This document shows positions 7,108 to 16,604 of a stretch of 64,000 nucleotides of DNA, piece by piece. The notes beneath the pieces are model-generated. The model had not been told where the DNA came from. It did not search any database and saw only the letters and a program-made list of their open reading frames with translations. The position numbers and the translations under genes were made by a program. The DNA is from an uncultured Streptomyces sp. (GTDB lineage Bacteria > Actinomycetota > Actinomycetes > Streptomycetales > Streptomycetaceae): NCBI RefSeq assembly GCF_947488945.1, contig NZ_CANLBS010000019.1, positions 62,001-126,000 of the forward strand, read 5' to 3'. Position 1 is the first letter of the stretch. Every line of letters starts with the position of its first letter.

Positions 7108-9663
7108 ATGCACCTGCCCCCACCGCCCCGGCGCGCGAGAGCCGTCTGGGCGGCGGCCGCGCTCACCGCGACCGCCCTGCTGACCGCCACACTTCCCGCG
7201 GCCGCCGACGACGCCGATGCCGCCCCGTCCGCCAAGGTCGACTCCTCCCTCAGCGCCACCGTGGCCGCGAAGGGCGACGCGACCTTCTTCGTCGTCCTGA
7301 AGGACCGGGCCAACCTGTCCGGCGCCCGCAAGGGCAGGACGCACGCGGCGCGGACGAAGTCCGCGTACCAGGAACTCCGCGCGAAGGCCGACGACAGCCA
7401 GGCCCCGCTCCGGGCCTTCCTCGACAAGAGGAAGGTCGGGCACCAGGACTACTGGATCGCCAACACCATCCGGGTGACCGGCGACCAGCGGCTGATCGAC
7501 GACCTCGCCGAGCGCGCGGACGTCGCGGGCATCGTCCAGGAGCAGCACTACCGGCTCGACGACGTCGAGTCGGCCGACGCGAAGATCACCGCGTCGCGCA
7601 CGGCCGCCGCCGGTGACGAGGGTGACGCGGCCGAGTGGGGCGTCGCCGACATCAAGGCCGACCAGGTCTGGAAGGACTACGACGACCGGGGCGAGGGCGT
7701 CGTCATCGCCAACGTCGACTCGGGCGTGCAGTACGACCACCCGGACCTGGTGGGCAACTACCGGGGCAACAACGGCGACGGCACCTTCACGCACGACTAC
7801 AACTGGTACGACGCCAGCGGGCAGTGCGGCACCAGTGGTGTCCCCTGCGACAACAACGGCCACGGCACGCACACCATGGGCACCATGGTCGGGAAGAACG
7901 GTGTCGGCGTGGCGCCGAACACCACGTGGATAGCCGCCAAGGGCTGCGAGTCGGACGAGTGCTCGGACGAGTTCCTGCTGAAGGCCGGTCAGTGGATCCT
8001 CGCCCCGACCGACCACAACGGGCAGAACCCGCGCCCCGACCTGGCGCCGAACATCGTCAACAACTCCTGGGGCGGCGGCGACACGACGTTCTACCAGGAC
8101 ATCGTCGAGGCGTGGAACTCCGCGGGCATCTTCGAGGCGTTCGCGGCCGGCAACGACGGTGACGGGGCGACCTGCTCCACCGCGCACGCCCCCGGCTCGC
8201 AGGCGCCCTCCTACGGTGTGGGCGCGTACGCCTCCACGGGCAAAATCGCGTCCTTCTCCGGCTTCGGACCGTCGCTGGTCGACGGTTCCACCAAGCCGAA
8301 CATCTCGGCCCCGGGCGTGGACATCCGCTCCACGTGGCCCGGCTCCTCGTACAACACCATCTCGGGCACCTCGATGGCGACGCCGCACGTCGCCGGTGCG
8401 GTGGCCCTGCTGTGGTCGGCCGCGCCGTCCCTGATCGGGAAGATCGAGGAGACCCGCGCGCTGCTGAACGAGGGCGCGCACGACGTCGACGACACCCACT
8501 GCGGCGGCACCGCCGGCATGAACAACGTATGGGGCGAGGGCAAGCTCGACATCCTCGCCTCGGTCGACGCGGCCCCGCACACCGCGGGCACCGTGACCGG
8601 CAAGGTCACCGACAAGGCCACCGGCGCCGCCCTGGCCGGCGTCACCGTCAAGGCCGGCGACTCCGCCTCCGGCACCCGTTCGGTCAGCACCGGCTCCGAC
8701 GGCTCCTACCGCGTGTCGCTGAACCCGGGCACCTACGACTTCACGCTCAGCGGCTACGGCTACGCCGAGGCCAAGGTCACCGGCGTCACGATCGGCGAGA
8801 ACCAGGACCTGACCCAGGACGTGGCGATGTCCGCCGTCGCCGTGCACAAGGTCACCGGCACCGTCCTCGACGTCACCGGCAAGCCCCTGCCCGGTGCGAC
8901 CGTCGAGGTCACCGGCTCCCCGGTCCCGTCCGTCACCACCGACGCCAAGGGCGCGTACACGCTGCCGAAGGTCGCTGAGGGCGGTTACACGCTGACCGTG
9001 AAGCCCGCCGCACCGGTCCTGTGCAACGGTGTCCACACCGGCGCGTTCACCGTCGGCACCACGGACCTCACGAAGAACGTCCGGGTCCCGGCCCGCACCG
9101 ACGCCTCCGGCAACAGCTGCGCCCCGGCCGCCTACTCCTGGATCGCGGGATCCAAGAAGGTCGCGCTGACCGGCGACGAGGACGCGACGACGATCGCGCT
9201 GCCGTTCTCCGTCAAGCACTACGGCGTCGGCTACTCCACCGCCTCCGTGACCACCAACGGCATGGTCAACTTCCTGGCGCCGCGCGTCGGTGACTACGCG
9301 AACACCGCGCTGCCCACCGAGTACGACCCCAACGGGTTCGTCGCGGCGCTGTGGGACGACCTGATCCTCGACAAGAAGTCGTCGGTGCAGACCGCCACCA
9401 CCGGCGCCAAGGGCAGCCGCCTGTTCGCCATCGTCTGGAACAACGCCGCCTACGCCACCGGCACGACCGGCCGCGCCACCTTCGAGGTCGTCTTCGAGGA
9501 GGCCACGGGCGCCGTGACCCTCCAGTACAAGACGGTCGCGGACCGGGGCGCGGGGGCCACCGTCGGCATCCAGAACCAGGCGGGCACCGACGCCCTCGCC
9601 TACTCCTTCAACCAGCCGGTGATCGCCGACGGTTCGGCCGTCCGCTTCACGCAGGGAGCCTGA
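7108..9663 (+). CDS. Secreted subtilisin-family (S8) serine protease with CarboxypepD-like repeats
   Basis: 851 aa. A Sec signal peptide with an Arg-rich n-region (residues 1-33, cleaved near AAA-DDA) is followed by an I9-like propeptide, FFVVLKDRANLSGA to IVQEQHYRL, about 58-150. The S8 catalytic domain has Asp204 (NVDSGVQYDHPDL), His252 (NGHGTHTMGTMVG), the oxyanion Asn in NNSWGGG and Ser422 (SGTSMATPHVAG). Two carboxypeptidase-regulatory-like beta-sandwich repeats follow (about 493-575 and 579-640), then a 180-residue beta-rich C-terminal domain. It should be exported, processed and active outside the cell. The next gene starts 2 nt after its stop, so the pair is probably translationally coupled. 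Confidence 0.95.
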   Translation: MHLPPPPRRARAVWAAAALTATALLTATLPAAADDADAAPSAKVDSSLSATVAAKGDATFFVVLKDRANLSGARKGRTHAARTKSAYQELRAKADDSQAPLRAFLDKRKVGHQDYWIANTIRVTGDQRLIDDLAERADVAGIVQEQHYRLDDVESADAKITASRTAAAGDEGDAAEWGVADIKADQVWKDYDDRGEGVVIANVDSGVQYDHPDLVGNYRGNNGDGTFTHDYNWYDASGQCGTSGVPCDNNGHGTHTMGTMVGKNGVGVAPNTTWIAAKGCESDECSDEFLLKAGQWILAPTDHNGQNPRPDLAPNIVNNSWGGGDTTFYQDIVEAWNSAGIFEAFAAGNDGDGATCSTAHAPGSQAPSYGVGAYASTGKIASFSGFGPSLVDGSTKPNISAPGVDIRSTWPGSSYNTISGTSMATPHVAGAVALLWSAAPSLIGKIEETRALLNEGAHDVDDTHCGGTAGMNNVWGEGKLDILASVDAAPHTAGTVTGKVTDKATGAALAGVTVKAGDSASGTRSVSTGSDGSYRVSLNPGTYDFTLSGYGYAEAKVTGVTIGENQDLTQDVAMSAVAVHKVTGTVLDVTGKPLPGATVEVTGSPVPSVTTDAKGAYTLPKVAEGGYTLTVKPAAPVLCNGVHTGAFTVGTTDLTKNVRVPARTDASGNSCAPAAYSWIAGSKKVALTGDEDATTIALPFSVKHYGVGYSTASVTTNGMVNFLAPRVGDYANTALPTEYDPNGFVAALWDDLILDKKSSVQTATTGAKGSRLFAIVWNNAAYATGTTGRATFEVVFEEATGAVTLQYKTVADRGAGATVGIQNQAGTDALAYSFNQPVIADGSAVRFTQGA

Positions 9664-9665
9664 TC

Positions 9666-12590
9666 ATGAGACTCACCCACTCGCGGCGGGCGCTCCGGCT
9701 CGCCTCCGCCCTGGTCGCCGCCGGACTCTGCCTGAGCGCGGCCCCGCAGGCCCTGGCCGCCGACGGCGGTGACGGCGCCATGAAGCTGACCGCCCCCCAG
9801 GCGGAGAAGCTCGCGGCCGACGTCAACCTCGACCCGTACGGGGACGACGCCGACGCCACGGTCGGTCCGAAGGCCGAGGACGCTCCGGAGGCGCTCGACT
9901 CGGCGAAGGCCCCGGCCACCGCATCCGCCGACGCCACCACCGACGCCGTCACCCCGGTCACCTTCACCGGCACGTCCACGCTGGAAGGCGTGAAGGGCAT
10001 GGGCGCGACCGTGCCCACCGGCGACCAAGGCGACTTCTTCACCGTCCACAGCCTGGGCAACGTCCAACGGCACAGCGCCGACGGCGAGGCCGTGTGGGAG
10101 CGCAGCAACTCCTCGCTGTACACGGACTGGCAGGTCAAGCCGCTGCGTCCGTGGCAGACCGAGCCCTTCCCGGCGCGGATCGTGATGGGCTACAACGCGG
10201 TCTCCCCCTTCTCGCCCTCCTCGGACAACGGCTTCTCGACCGGCGACCTGACCGGCGACGGCGTCGACGACATCGTCTTCTCGGCGAGCGTCGGCATCCA
10301 GTCCTACCGCCCGTTCACCTCCCCCGGCTCGACGCTGCCCAACGGCACGTTCGTGACCGTGCTCGACGGCAGGACCGGCACGACGGTGTGGTCCAAGCTG
10401 TACGACTACGCCACCATGGTCAAGATCGTCGACGGCACGCTGCTGGTCGCCGACTCGCCCCGGATGAACATGAACTCCCCGGCCGGCGACACGACGAAGC
10501 TCTACGGCATCCGCTTCTCCTCGGCGGGCGGCAAACTGACCCCGTCGTCCACGTGGACGTACGACACCGGGGAGACGGCCTACTCCGTCTGGGGCGACCT
10601 CCAGGACCTCGGCACGGGCAGGATCGCCGTCTCCTGGGACCGCGCGAAGAGCACCGGCGTCGAGACCCGGGGGCACACCCTCGCCCTGAACCTGTCGGAC
10701 GGCTCGGTCGTCTGGCAGACCGAGAGCCTGATCTACAGCCGTCAGCTCCGCGTCGACGCCGGCCGCAAACGCCTCGTCGCCGTCGAGCAGGCCGACGTCA
10801 ACGACGCGGTCCGCTACGAGATCGCCGCGTACGACCTGAAGACCGGCAACCGCTCGACGCTGGACAGCCGGGTCAACGTGCTGCCCACCGCCCTGACGGT
10901 CGGTGACCTCACGGCGAAGGCCGGCGACGAGTACGCGGTCGCCGAGTCCTCCCTGGACAACTACCTCAGTGTGAACGCCGCCACGGTGCGCGTGGTCGAC
11001 GGCGCCGCCCCCGGCAAGGTCCTGTGGTCGCACACCACCAAGCGGGACGCCGACAACACCTCCAACGGGGCGAGCGTATGGCGGCTCCAGGTCGTCGGCG
11101 GCAAGCTCGTCGCGGCGGGGGAGGACGACCGCAAGGTCTTCGAGTCGCAGAACCCGGGGGGCGGACGGTTCGCCGCCAACACCGTGTTCTCGGGCAAGGG
11201 CACCGTCGTCTGGCAGAACAAGGGCCTGGCCGGCGCGCCGATGTACCAGGACCTCTACAGCGACGCGGCGGGCACCCATCTCCGCGTCGTCGACCAGAGC
11301 CAGAACGTCCGCACCTTCAAGCTCGCCAACGGGAAGCAGGAGGGCGTCACCCCGCTCCAGGGGGACATCTCCTACGCCCGGGCCGCCGACGTGGACAAGG
11401 ACGGCAGGTCCGACGTCGTGATGGCCGGTTCGTCGAACGGCGTGTGGGCGTACTCCGGTCCCTCGCTGGTCTCCGGCAAGCCCCAGAAGCTGTGGCGGGC
11501 CACCGTCACCGGCGCGGTGCACGACATGCAGAAGGGTGACGTCGACGGCGACGGCAAGGACGAGATCGTCGTCGCGGCCGACTCCGCCGTGGTCGTGCTC
11601 AACGCGAGGAACGGCAAGACCCTCGCCACCATCGACGGCGGAGGCCAGTTCGTCCACTCCGTCAAGCTCGCCGACCTCGACGGCGACGGCGCGCAGGACA
11701 TCGTCGTCCCGACCGGCACCCTGAACGCCTACCACGGCGACGGGCACAAGATCTGGTCCTGGGCCGCGCCCGCGGACGCCGGTGAGGTGGTCTTCTCCGA
11801 CCCGTCCGTCCAGGACGGCAAGGTCTACACCTCGTACTCGAAGGCCGGATCGCTCGACCTGCCCGACGCCGGGGCGAACGCGGTCGCCCTCGACGCCGAG
11901 AACGGCAGGACCGAATGGAGCCTGGCGCCGCAGGTCCCCGACGTCTCGACCGACGGGGTCATCCACGCGGCGCTCACGTACAAGGGCACCTTCGCCTCGC
12001 CGGAGATCCCCTACGCGGACGGACACGCGGTCGCCTACACCTGGGACATCCAGTCGCAGGCCGGTGTCGGCTCCACCGACGCCAGCGCTCCGCACACGTA
12101 CCTGGAGATCCGCGACGGCCGCACCGGTGAGGTCGTGCACGGCACGACCATGGGCGGGCTGTGGACGCACGGCGGCTTCTTCACCGACGAGGGCGTGCTG
12201 TACCAGGCGGGCACCTCGTCCTTCCGGAAGTTCTCCGGCGAGGGCACCGAGGACGACAGGGCCTCGGTGCTCGCGCAGTCCTACAACGGCGCGTTCGCGA
12301 CCGGTCCCGGCGGGCGGAAACTCCTGATCTCGGGCGCCGAGGGCAGTGTCAACGCCTACGACCCGTCCCTCTTCGAGAGCGCCGACTCCTTCCAGTCGAA
12401 CATCGGAGGTGCCGCCGCGATCGGTTACCGCAACTTCCTGGCCGCCGACCTCGACGCCGACGGCACGGACGAGGTGCTCGCGCTCCAGGGTGACGACTAC
12501 GGCATGGACCGGATCGCCGAGAATCTCGGCGGCCGCTACCTGGTCACCGACAACGGCATCCACCAGGTGGGCGCGTACAAGCTCTCCTGA
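9666..12590 (+). CDS. Secreted FG-GAP/VCBS beta-propeller protein
   Basis: 974 aa. The start is the ATG at 9666, 2 nt after the protease stop; upstream extensions would overlap the protease. A signal peptide ends near ALAADGG (residue 32). The body holds several calcium-binding DxDxDG-type loops typical of FG-GAP/VCBS propeller blades: DLTGDGVDD (about 195), DVDKDGRSD (575), DVDGDGKDE (626), DLDGDGAQD (671) and DLDADGTDE (929). PQQ-like blade text (VTVLDGRTGTTVWSKL, LNLSDGSVVWQTE) lies between them, suggesting two propellers. No catalytic motif is seen; adhesion, ligand binding or a substrate/partner role for the upstream protease are possible. A strong hairpin follows the stop. Confidence 0.92.
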   Translation: MRLTHSRRALRLASALVAAGLCLSAAPQALAADGGDGAMKLTAPQAEKLAADVNLDPYGDDADATVGPKAEDAPEALDSAKAPATASADATTDAVTPVTFTGTSTLEGVKGMGATVPTGDQGDFFTVHSLGNVQRHSADGEAVWERSNSSLYTDWQVKPLRPWQTEPFPARIVMGYNAVSPFSPSSDNGFSTGDLTGDGVDDIVFSASVGIQSYRPFTSPGSTLPNGTFVTVLDGRTGTTVWSKLYDYATMVKIVDGTLLVADSPRMNMNSPAGDTTKLYGIRFSSAGGKLTPSSTWTYDTGETAYSVWGDLQDLGTGRIAVSWDRAKSTGVETRGHTLALNLSDGSVVWQTESLIYSRQLRVDAGRKRLVAVEQADVNDAVRYEIAAYDLKTGNRSTLDSRVNVLPTALTVGDLTAKAGDEYAVAESSLDNYLSVNAATVRVVDGAAPGKVLWSHTTKRDADNTSNGASVWRLQVVGGKLVAAGEDDRKVFESQNPGGGRFAANTVFSGKGTVVWQNKGLAGAPMYQDLYSDAAGTHLRVVDQSQNVRTFKLANGKQEGVTPLQGDISYARAADVDKDGRSDVVMAGSSNGVWAYSGPSLVSGKPQKLWRATVTGAVHDMQKGDVDGDGKDEIVVAADSAVVVLNARNGKTLATIDGGGQFVHSVKLADLDGDGAQDIVVPTGTLNAYHGDGHKIWSWAAPADAGEVVFSDPSVQDGKVYTSYSKAGSLDLPDAGANAVALDAENGRTEWSLAPQVPDVSTDGVIHAALTYKGTFASPEIPYADGHAVAYTWDIQSQAGVGSTDASAPHTYLEIRDGRTGEVVHGTTMGGLWTHGGFFTDEGVLYQAGTSSFRKFSGEGTEDDRASVLAQSYNGAFATGPGGRKLLISGAEGSVNAYDPSLFESADSFQSNIGGAAAIGYRNFLAADLDADGTDEVLALQGDDYGMDRIAENLGGRYLVTDNGIHQVGAYKLS

Positions 12591-12629
12591 CGCGCGACCG
12601 TGCCAGTCGCGAGACGGCACGTCCATCAT

Positions 12630-12662
12630 GTGGACCCCTCGGGCCTCGCCCGGGGGGTCCAC
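12630..12662 (+). terminator. Hairpin terminator after the protease/FG-GAP pair
   Basis: GTGGACCCC and GGGGTCCAC arms flank a CGGGC/GCCCG inner stem, 40 nt past the stop at 12590 and just before the next gene start at 12689. There is no T-tract, as usual in Streptomyces. Confidence 0.8.
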
Positions 12663-12688
12663 CTGGTGTTCGATTACAGTGCGTCCTG

Positions 12689-15600
12689 ATGAACGCGCAA
12701 GGCCCCGACGGCACCTCCCCCGCTCCACCGTTGCTGCGCCTGCGCCTCTTCGGAGGCTTCCGGGCCACTCGTGACGGAGGCCCCGAACTCGCCGAACGAT
12801 GGCCGCGACCCGGCGCCCGCGCGCTGGTCAAGCTGCTCGCCGTCGCCCCCGGCCACCGCCTCCACCGCGAGCAGATCATCGCCGACTGCTGGCCCGACGC
12901 CGATACGCGGACCGGTGCCGGCAGCCTGCGCGTCGCCCTGCACGCGGCCCGCCGCGCCCTCGAACCGGAACTGGCTCCACGCGCGGCCTCCTCCTACCTG
13001 ACGGCGGACGGTGCTCTCCTGCGGCTCCACCCGGCGACCGTGCGGATCGACGCGGACGAGGCGGAGGCTGCGGCCCGCCACGCGCTCGGCGGTGGCGGAA
13101 CGGCCGAGCTGACACGTGCCCTCGGGTTGTTCACCGGTGAGATGCTGCCCGAGGACCGCTACGCCGCCTGGGCCGACGAGCGCCGGGGCACGCTCACGCG
13201 GCTGCGGGAGCAACTGATGCTCCGCCTCGCCGCCGACCATCTGGAGCGGGATGCCCCGGCGGACGCGGCGGCCTTCGCGGAACAGGTCCTCGCCGCCAAC
13301 CCCTCCGAGGAACTGGCCCACCGCATCCTCATGGACGCCTGGCTCCGCCAGGGGCTACGGCGACGCGCCGTGCAGCAGTACCACGTGTGCCGCGAGGTGC
13401 TGGACGCCGAGCTGGGCGTGCGGCCCGGCCCGGAGACGGAACGGCTGCACCGGGCCGCGCTGGCGGCGGCCCCCGCCCCCGCCCCCGGGGTCCCGCTCCT
13501 GCCCGCCCCGCTGCGGGCCACGGTCGCCGCGCCGCCGCTGCGGGGCCGCGAAGGGGTTCTCGACCGGCTCCTGGAGGCGGACGGCCCTCCGGTCACGCTG
13601 CTCACCGGCGAAGCCGGGATCGGGAAGACGCGCCTGGCGACCGAGGTGGCCCGGCGTGCCGTCTCCGCGGGCACCGCCGTGCTGTGGGGCGGCAGCCAGG
13701 ACGCGGAAGGGCACACGCCCTACGGCGCGCTCGCCGACGCGCTCGACGGCTGGCTCGCCGAGCACAGCCCGGCCGAGCGCGCGAGGGTCGGCGCCGAATA
13801 CCCGGAACTGGCCGCGTTCCTGCCGTCCCTCGGCCAGGTGCGCGGACCCGGCGAACGCAGTCCCGAGGAGGAGCGGGACCGGCTGTTCCGGGCCGGCACC
13901 GCGCTGCTGGCCGACCTGGCGGCGGTGCGCCCGGTGCTGGTGGTCCTCGACGACCTGCACGCCGCCGACACGGGGTCGTACGAGTTGCTCGGGCATCTGG
14001 CGCGCCGGGCCGTGGAGCGGGGGACGGCGCTGCGGTTCCTGGCGACCTACCGCGAGGAGGAACTGTCCGAGGGCGACGCGCGACGCGCCGTGGTGGCGTC
14101 TCTCACCCGTCAACGGCTCTGTTCGCGGGAGGAGTTGGGGCGTCTCGACAAGGATGCGTGTCTTCAGGTGGTGCGGGACGCGGGGGCGGTCCCGGCACGT
14201 GGCGAGCCGGCGCACCGGGTGTGGGAACTCTCCCTGGGCAACCCGCTGTTCGCCCTGGAGATCGCCCGCGACCCGGCCCGCGGCGCCACCGGCGAACTCG
14301 CCCCCGAGGGGGTGCGCGGGCTGGTGGCCGACCGGCTCGCACGACTCGATGCGGACACCCGCCGACTCGTCGAGGCGCTGTCGGTGACCGGGGAGGAGGC
14401 CTCGCTGTCCGAACTCCTGGACGTCGCCGAGAACGGGCTGCGTCCGCCGGTGGCGGGCGCGGCGGCAGCCGACGCACTGGAACGGGCCGTCGGCGCCTGC
14501 CTCGTGGAGGAACGCCGGGTGGTGGTGGCCGGACGGCACGAGGCCGGCGTGGCGTTCCGTCATCCCCTGGTCCGGCTGACCTGCTACGAGCAGCTCTCCG
14601 TGGTCCGGCGCAGGCAGTTGCACGTGGCGTTCGCCCAGGCCGTGGAGCGGCGCAGGCCGGACGCCGTCGACACTCTGGCCTCCCATTTCGCGCGGGCCGA
14701 CGACGCCCGCGCGGCCGAGTACCTGCGCCGGGCGGCCGAGCGGGCCGCGGCCCTGTACGCCAACGACACGGCCGACCGCTACTACCGGGACCTGGTGGCC
14801 CGACTGGACGTCGACGCCGCACGGGCACGGCTCGCGCACGCCCAGGTGTTGCGGCGCATGGGGCATTTCGAGCAGGCGGCCGGCACCGTGCGGCTGGCGC
14901 TCGCCGAGTTCGAGCGGCGCGGCGACCACGACGACGCGGTGCTCGCCGCGGCGTTGCTCGCGGAGACGCTCGTCAAGACGAGCGCGCACGGGTCGGGCCG
15001 CAGGACACTGCTGGAGCACCCGGTGACGGCCAAGACCTCGCCGGAACCCGCCGCCGCCCACTTCCTCGCGCTCTCGCTGATCCTGTGCGTCCAGGGGCGG
15101 TACGCGGCCGGGGCGGAGGCCGCCCGGAAGGCGCTGGCGGCCGGCCGCGCGGTGCCGGGGGCGCGGGGGCAGAAGCTCGCCGCGCGCGCCTTCGCCCTGC
15201 AGGCCGCCAACCTGGGGCTGGCCGGCCGGCTCGACAGGGCGCGCGAGGCGGGCGACCAGGCGCTGGCGCCGGCCGAGGCGTACGGCGATCCCACGCTGCT
15301 CGGTTCGGTCCTGTCGATGCTGCGCGAGAACGCCCGGCGGGCCGGCCGACTGCGGGAGGCTGTCGAGATCGGGACCCGCGCGCTGGGACTGGCCGTCCGG
15401 TCGGGCGACCCGGTCGCCGCCGCGTTCGAGCGGGGGAACCTGGCCGAACTGCGGCTGCTGCTGGAGGAGCCAGAGCCGGCGCGCGCCCTCGCCGAGCAGG
15501 CGGTGGCGGGCGCGGAGGCGTTCGACGCCTGGTCCCTCCCCTACACCTTGGCGGCGATGGCGCGGGTGCGGATCCACCTCGGCGCGGCCGTGGAGGCCGC

Positions 15601-16033
15601 CGGCCTGCTGGACCGCGCCGAGGCCGTCGCCGACGCGCTGGGTGACCGGCAGGCGGAGCACGAGGCGCGCACGGCGCGGGCCGAGCTCGCCCTGCTGGCG
15701 CGGCGGCCTGACGACGCCTTGCACGCGCTGCGGGGGCACGCCGGGGACGCACCCGTGCTGGTGGCATGGGCCGAACTGATGTCCGGCCGCGCCGGGGCCG
15801 CGCTGCGCCTGGCGCGCGCCGAGGTGGCACGGGCCGAACGCACGGGCGAACAGCTCGCGGAGGTCGAGGCACGGATCGTCCTCGGCGCGTGCCTGAGCGC
15901 GCTCGGGCGGACGCCGGAGGGCGCCGGGGAGCTGACGCGTGCGGAGTCGCGGGCCCGGTCGCTGCCGTATCCGGCGGGGACCCGCCGGGCGGAGTGGGCC
16001 CGGGAACTGGCGCGTGAGGAGCGGGGCCGCTGA
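12689..16033 (+). CDS. SARP/AfsR-like transcriptional regulator (wHTH-BTAD-NTPase-TPR)
   Basis: 1114 aa. It starts with an OmpR-type winged helix (LLRLRLFGGFRATRDGG to about residue 105, with HREQIIADCWPD) and a BTAD domain (about 110-255, ending QQYHVCREVLDAELGVRPGPETERLH). An NTPase domain follows with Walker A GEAGIGKTR (about 307-315) and Walker B VLVVLDDLHAAD (about 414-425). The C-terminal 450 residues are helical repeats of TPR type. This is the large SARP architecture of AfsR/SACE-type regulators, which activate pathway or developmental genes by binding direct repeats near -35. No biosynthetic cluster is visible nearby. Its targets may include the upstream protease pair, but nothing in the sequence proves that. 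Confidence 0.93.
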   Translation: MNAQGPDGTSPAPPLLRLRLFGGFRATRDGGPELAERWPRPGARALVKLLAVAPGHRLHREQIIADCWPDADTRTGAGSLRVALHAARRALEPELAPRAASSYLTADGALLRLHPATVRIDADEAEAAARHALGGGGTAELTRALGLFTGEMLPEDRYAAWADERRGTLTRLREQLMLRLAADHLERDAPADAAAFAEQVLAANPSEELAHRILMDAWLRQGLRRRAVQQYHVCREVLDAELGVRPGPETERLHRAALAAAPAPAPGVPLLPAPLRATVAAPPLRGREGVLDRLLEADGPPVTLLTGEAGIGKTRLATEVARRAVSAGTAVLWGGSQDAEGHTPYGALADALDGWLAEHSPAERARVGAEYPELAAFLPSLGQVRGPGERSPEEERDRLFRAGTALLADLAAVRPVLVVLDDLHAADTGSYELLGHLARRAVERGTALRFLATYREEELSEGDARRAVVASLTRQRLCSREELGRLDKDACLQVVRDAGAVPARGEPAHRVWELSLGNPLFALEIARDPARGATGELAPEGVRGLVADRLARLDADTRRLVEALSVTGEEASLSELLDVAENGLRPPVAGAAAADALERAVGACLVEERRVVVAGRHEAGVAFRHPLVRLTCYEQLSVVRRRQLHVAFAQAVERRRPDAVDTLASHFARADDARAAEYLRRAAERAAALYANDTADRYYRDLVARLDVDAARARLAHAQVLRRMGHFEQAAGTVRLALAEFERRGDHDDAVLAAALLAETLVKTSAHGSGRRTLLEHPVTAKTSPEPAAAHFLALSLILCVQGRYAAGAEAARKALAAGRAVPGARGQKLAARAFALQAANLGLAGRLDRAREAGDQALAPAEAYGDPTLLGSVLSMLRENARRAGRLREAVEIGTRALGLAVRSGDPVAAAFERGNLAELRLLLEEPEPARALAEQAVAGAEAFDAWSLPYTLAAMARVRIHLGAAVEAAGLLDRAEAVADALGDRQAEHEARTARAELALLARRPDDALHALRGHAGDAPVLVAWAELMSGRAGAALRLARAEVARAERTGEQLAEVEARIVLGACLSALGRTPEGAGELTRAESRARSLPYPAGTRRAEWARELAREERGR

Positions 16034-16048
16034 GTGCGGTGCGCGTGG

Positions 16049-16078
16049 CGGTGCCCCGGCCCGTGGGCCGGGGCACCG
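16049..16078. terminator. Bidirectional hairpin between convergent genes
   Basis: A perfect 14-bp inverted repeat (CGGTGCCCCGGCCC at 16049-16062, complement at 16065-16078) lies between the stop at 16033 and the convergent stop at 16091. Confidence 0.85.
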
Positions 16079-16090
16079 TCGTGGGAGCGC

Positions 16091-16483
16091 TCAGGCGAGG
16101 ATCTTCGCCTTCGCCCTCTCGTACTCCTCGGGCGTGAGATCGCCCTCGCGCTTCAGCTCGGCGAGTCGGGCGAGTTCGTTCACGTGGTCGTTCCCTCCGG
16201 AGCCGGCGGCCTTCTTCACGTACGAGCGGAACGCCTGCTCCTGTTCCTTGACCTCCGTCACGTCGCGTTCGCGCATGCTGCGACCGCGGGCGATCAGGTA
16301 GACGAGGACACCGAGGTAGGGCAGCAGCAGCACCACGATCAGCCAGCCGGCCTTGGCCCAGCCGTTCAGCGTGTGGTCGCGGAACAGGTCGGTGATCACC
16401 TTGAAGAGCAGGAAGAACCACATGACCCAGAGGAAGAAGTACAGCATCGTGAGGAACAGGTTCAGCAGCGGGTAGTCGTCCAT
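16091..16483 (-). CDS. SHOCT/PLDc_N-domain small membrane protein
   Basis: 130 aa. The N-terminal half carries two membrane helices (LLNLFLTMLYFFLWVMWFFLLFKVI and WAKAGWLIVVLLLPYLGVLVYLIARG), matching the PLDc_N/SHOCT architecture common in actinobacteria. The last 30 residues are a SHOCT motif, ELARLAELKREGDLTPEEYERAKAKIL. SHOCT is a short helical module of unknown role, often found on membrane proteins or oligomerising proteins. ATG at 16483. It is convergent with the SARP gene and shares its terminator. Confidence 0.92.
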   Translation of the reverse strand: MDDYPLLNLFLTMLYFFLWVMWFFLLFKVITDLFRDHTLNGWAKAGWLIVVLLLPYLGVLVYLIARGRSMRERDVTEVKEQEQAFRSYVKKAAGSGGNDHVNELARLAELKREGDLTPEEYERAKAKILA

Positions 16484-16604
16484 GCCTGAGCTCCTGATCG
16501 TCCCTCCGCGTCGCCGCGGAGTGTGGGGGGATCCGTCTCAGGCATACCGCGCTCGCCGGGGCGCCGCATCCCGGGCCCGCGCACCACCGGTGCCTTCGGG
16601 GGTC

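Noticed and set aside
7063..9219. 718-codon open frame on the minus strand
   Set aside because: Antisense to the subtilase gene. Its translation is Gly/Val/Arg-rich without motifs; such frames arise from the high GC third positions of the real gene.
9600..12728. 1042-codon open frame on the minus strand
   Set aside because: Exact antisense shadow of the FG-GAP protein gene, low-complexity and without family similarity.
13355..15739. Long minus-strand frame opposite the SARP gene
   Set aside because: Composition is typical of an antisense shadow, while the plus strand has clear wHTH, BTAD, Walker A/B and TPR features.
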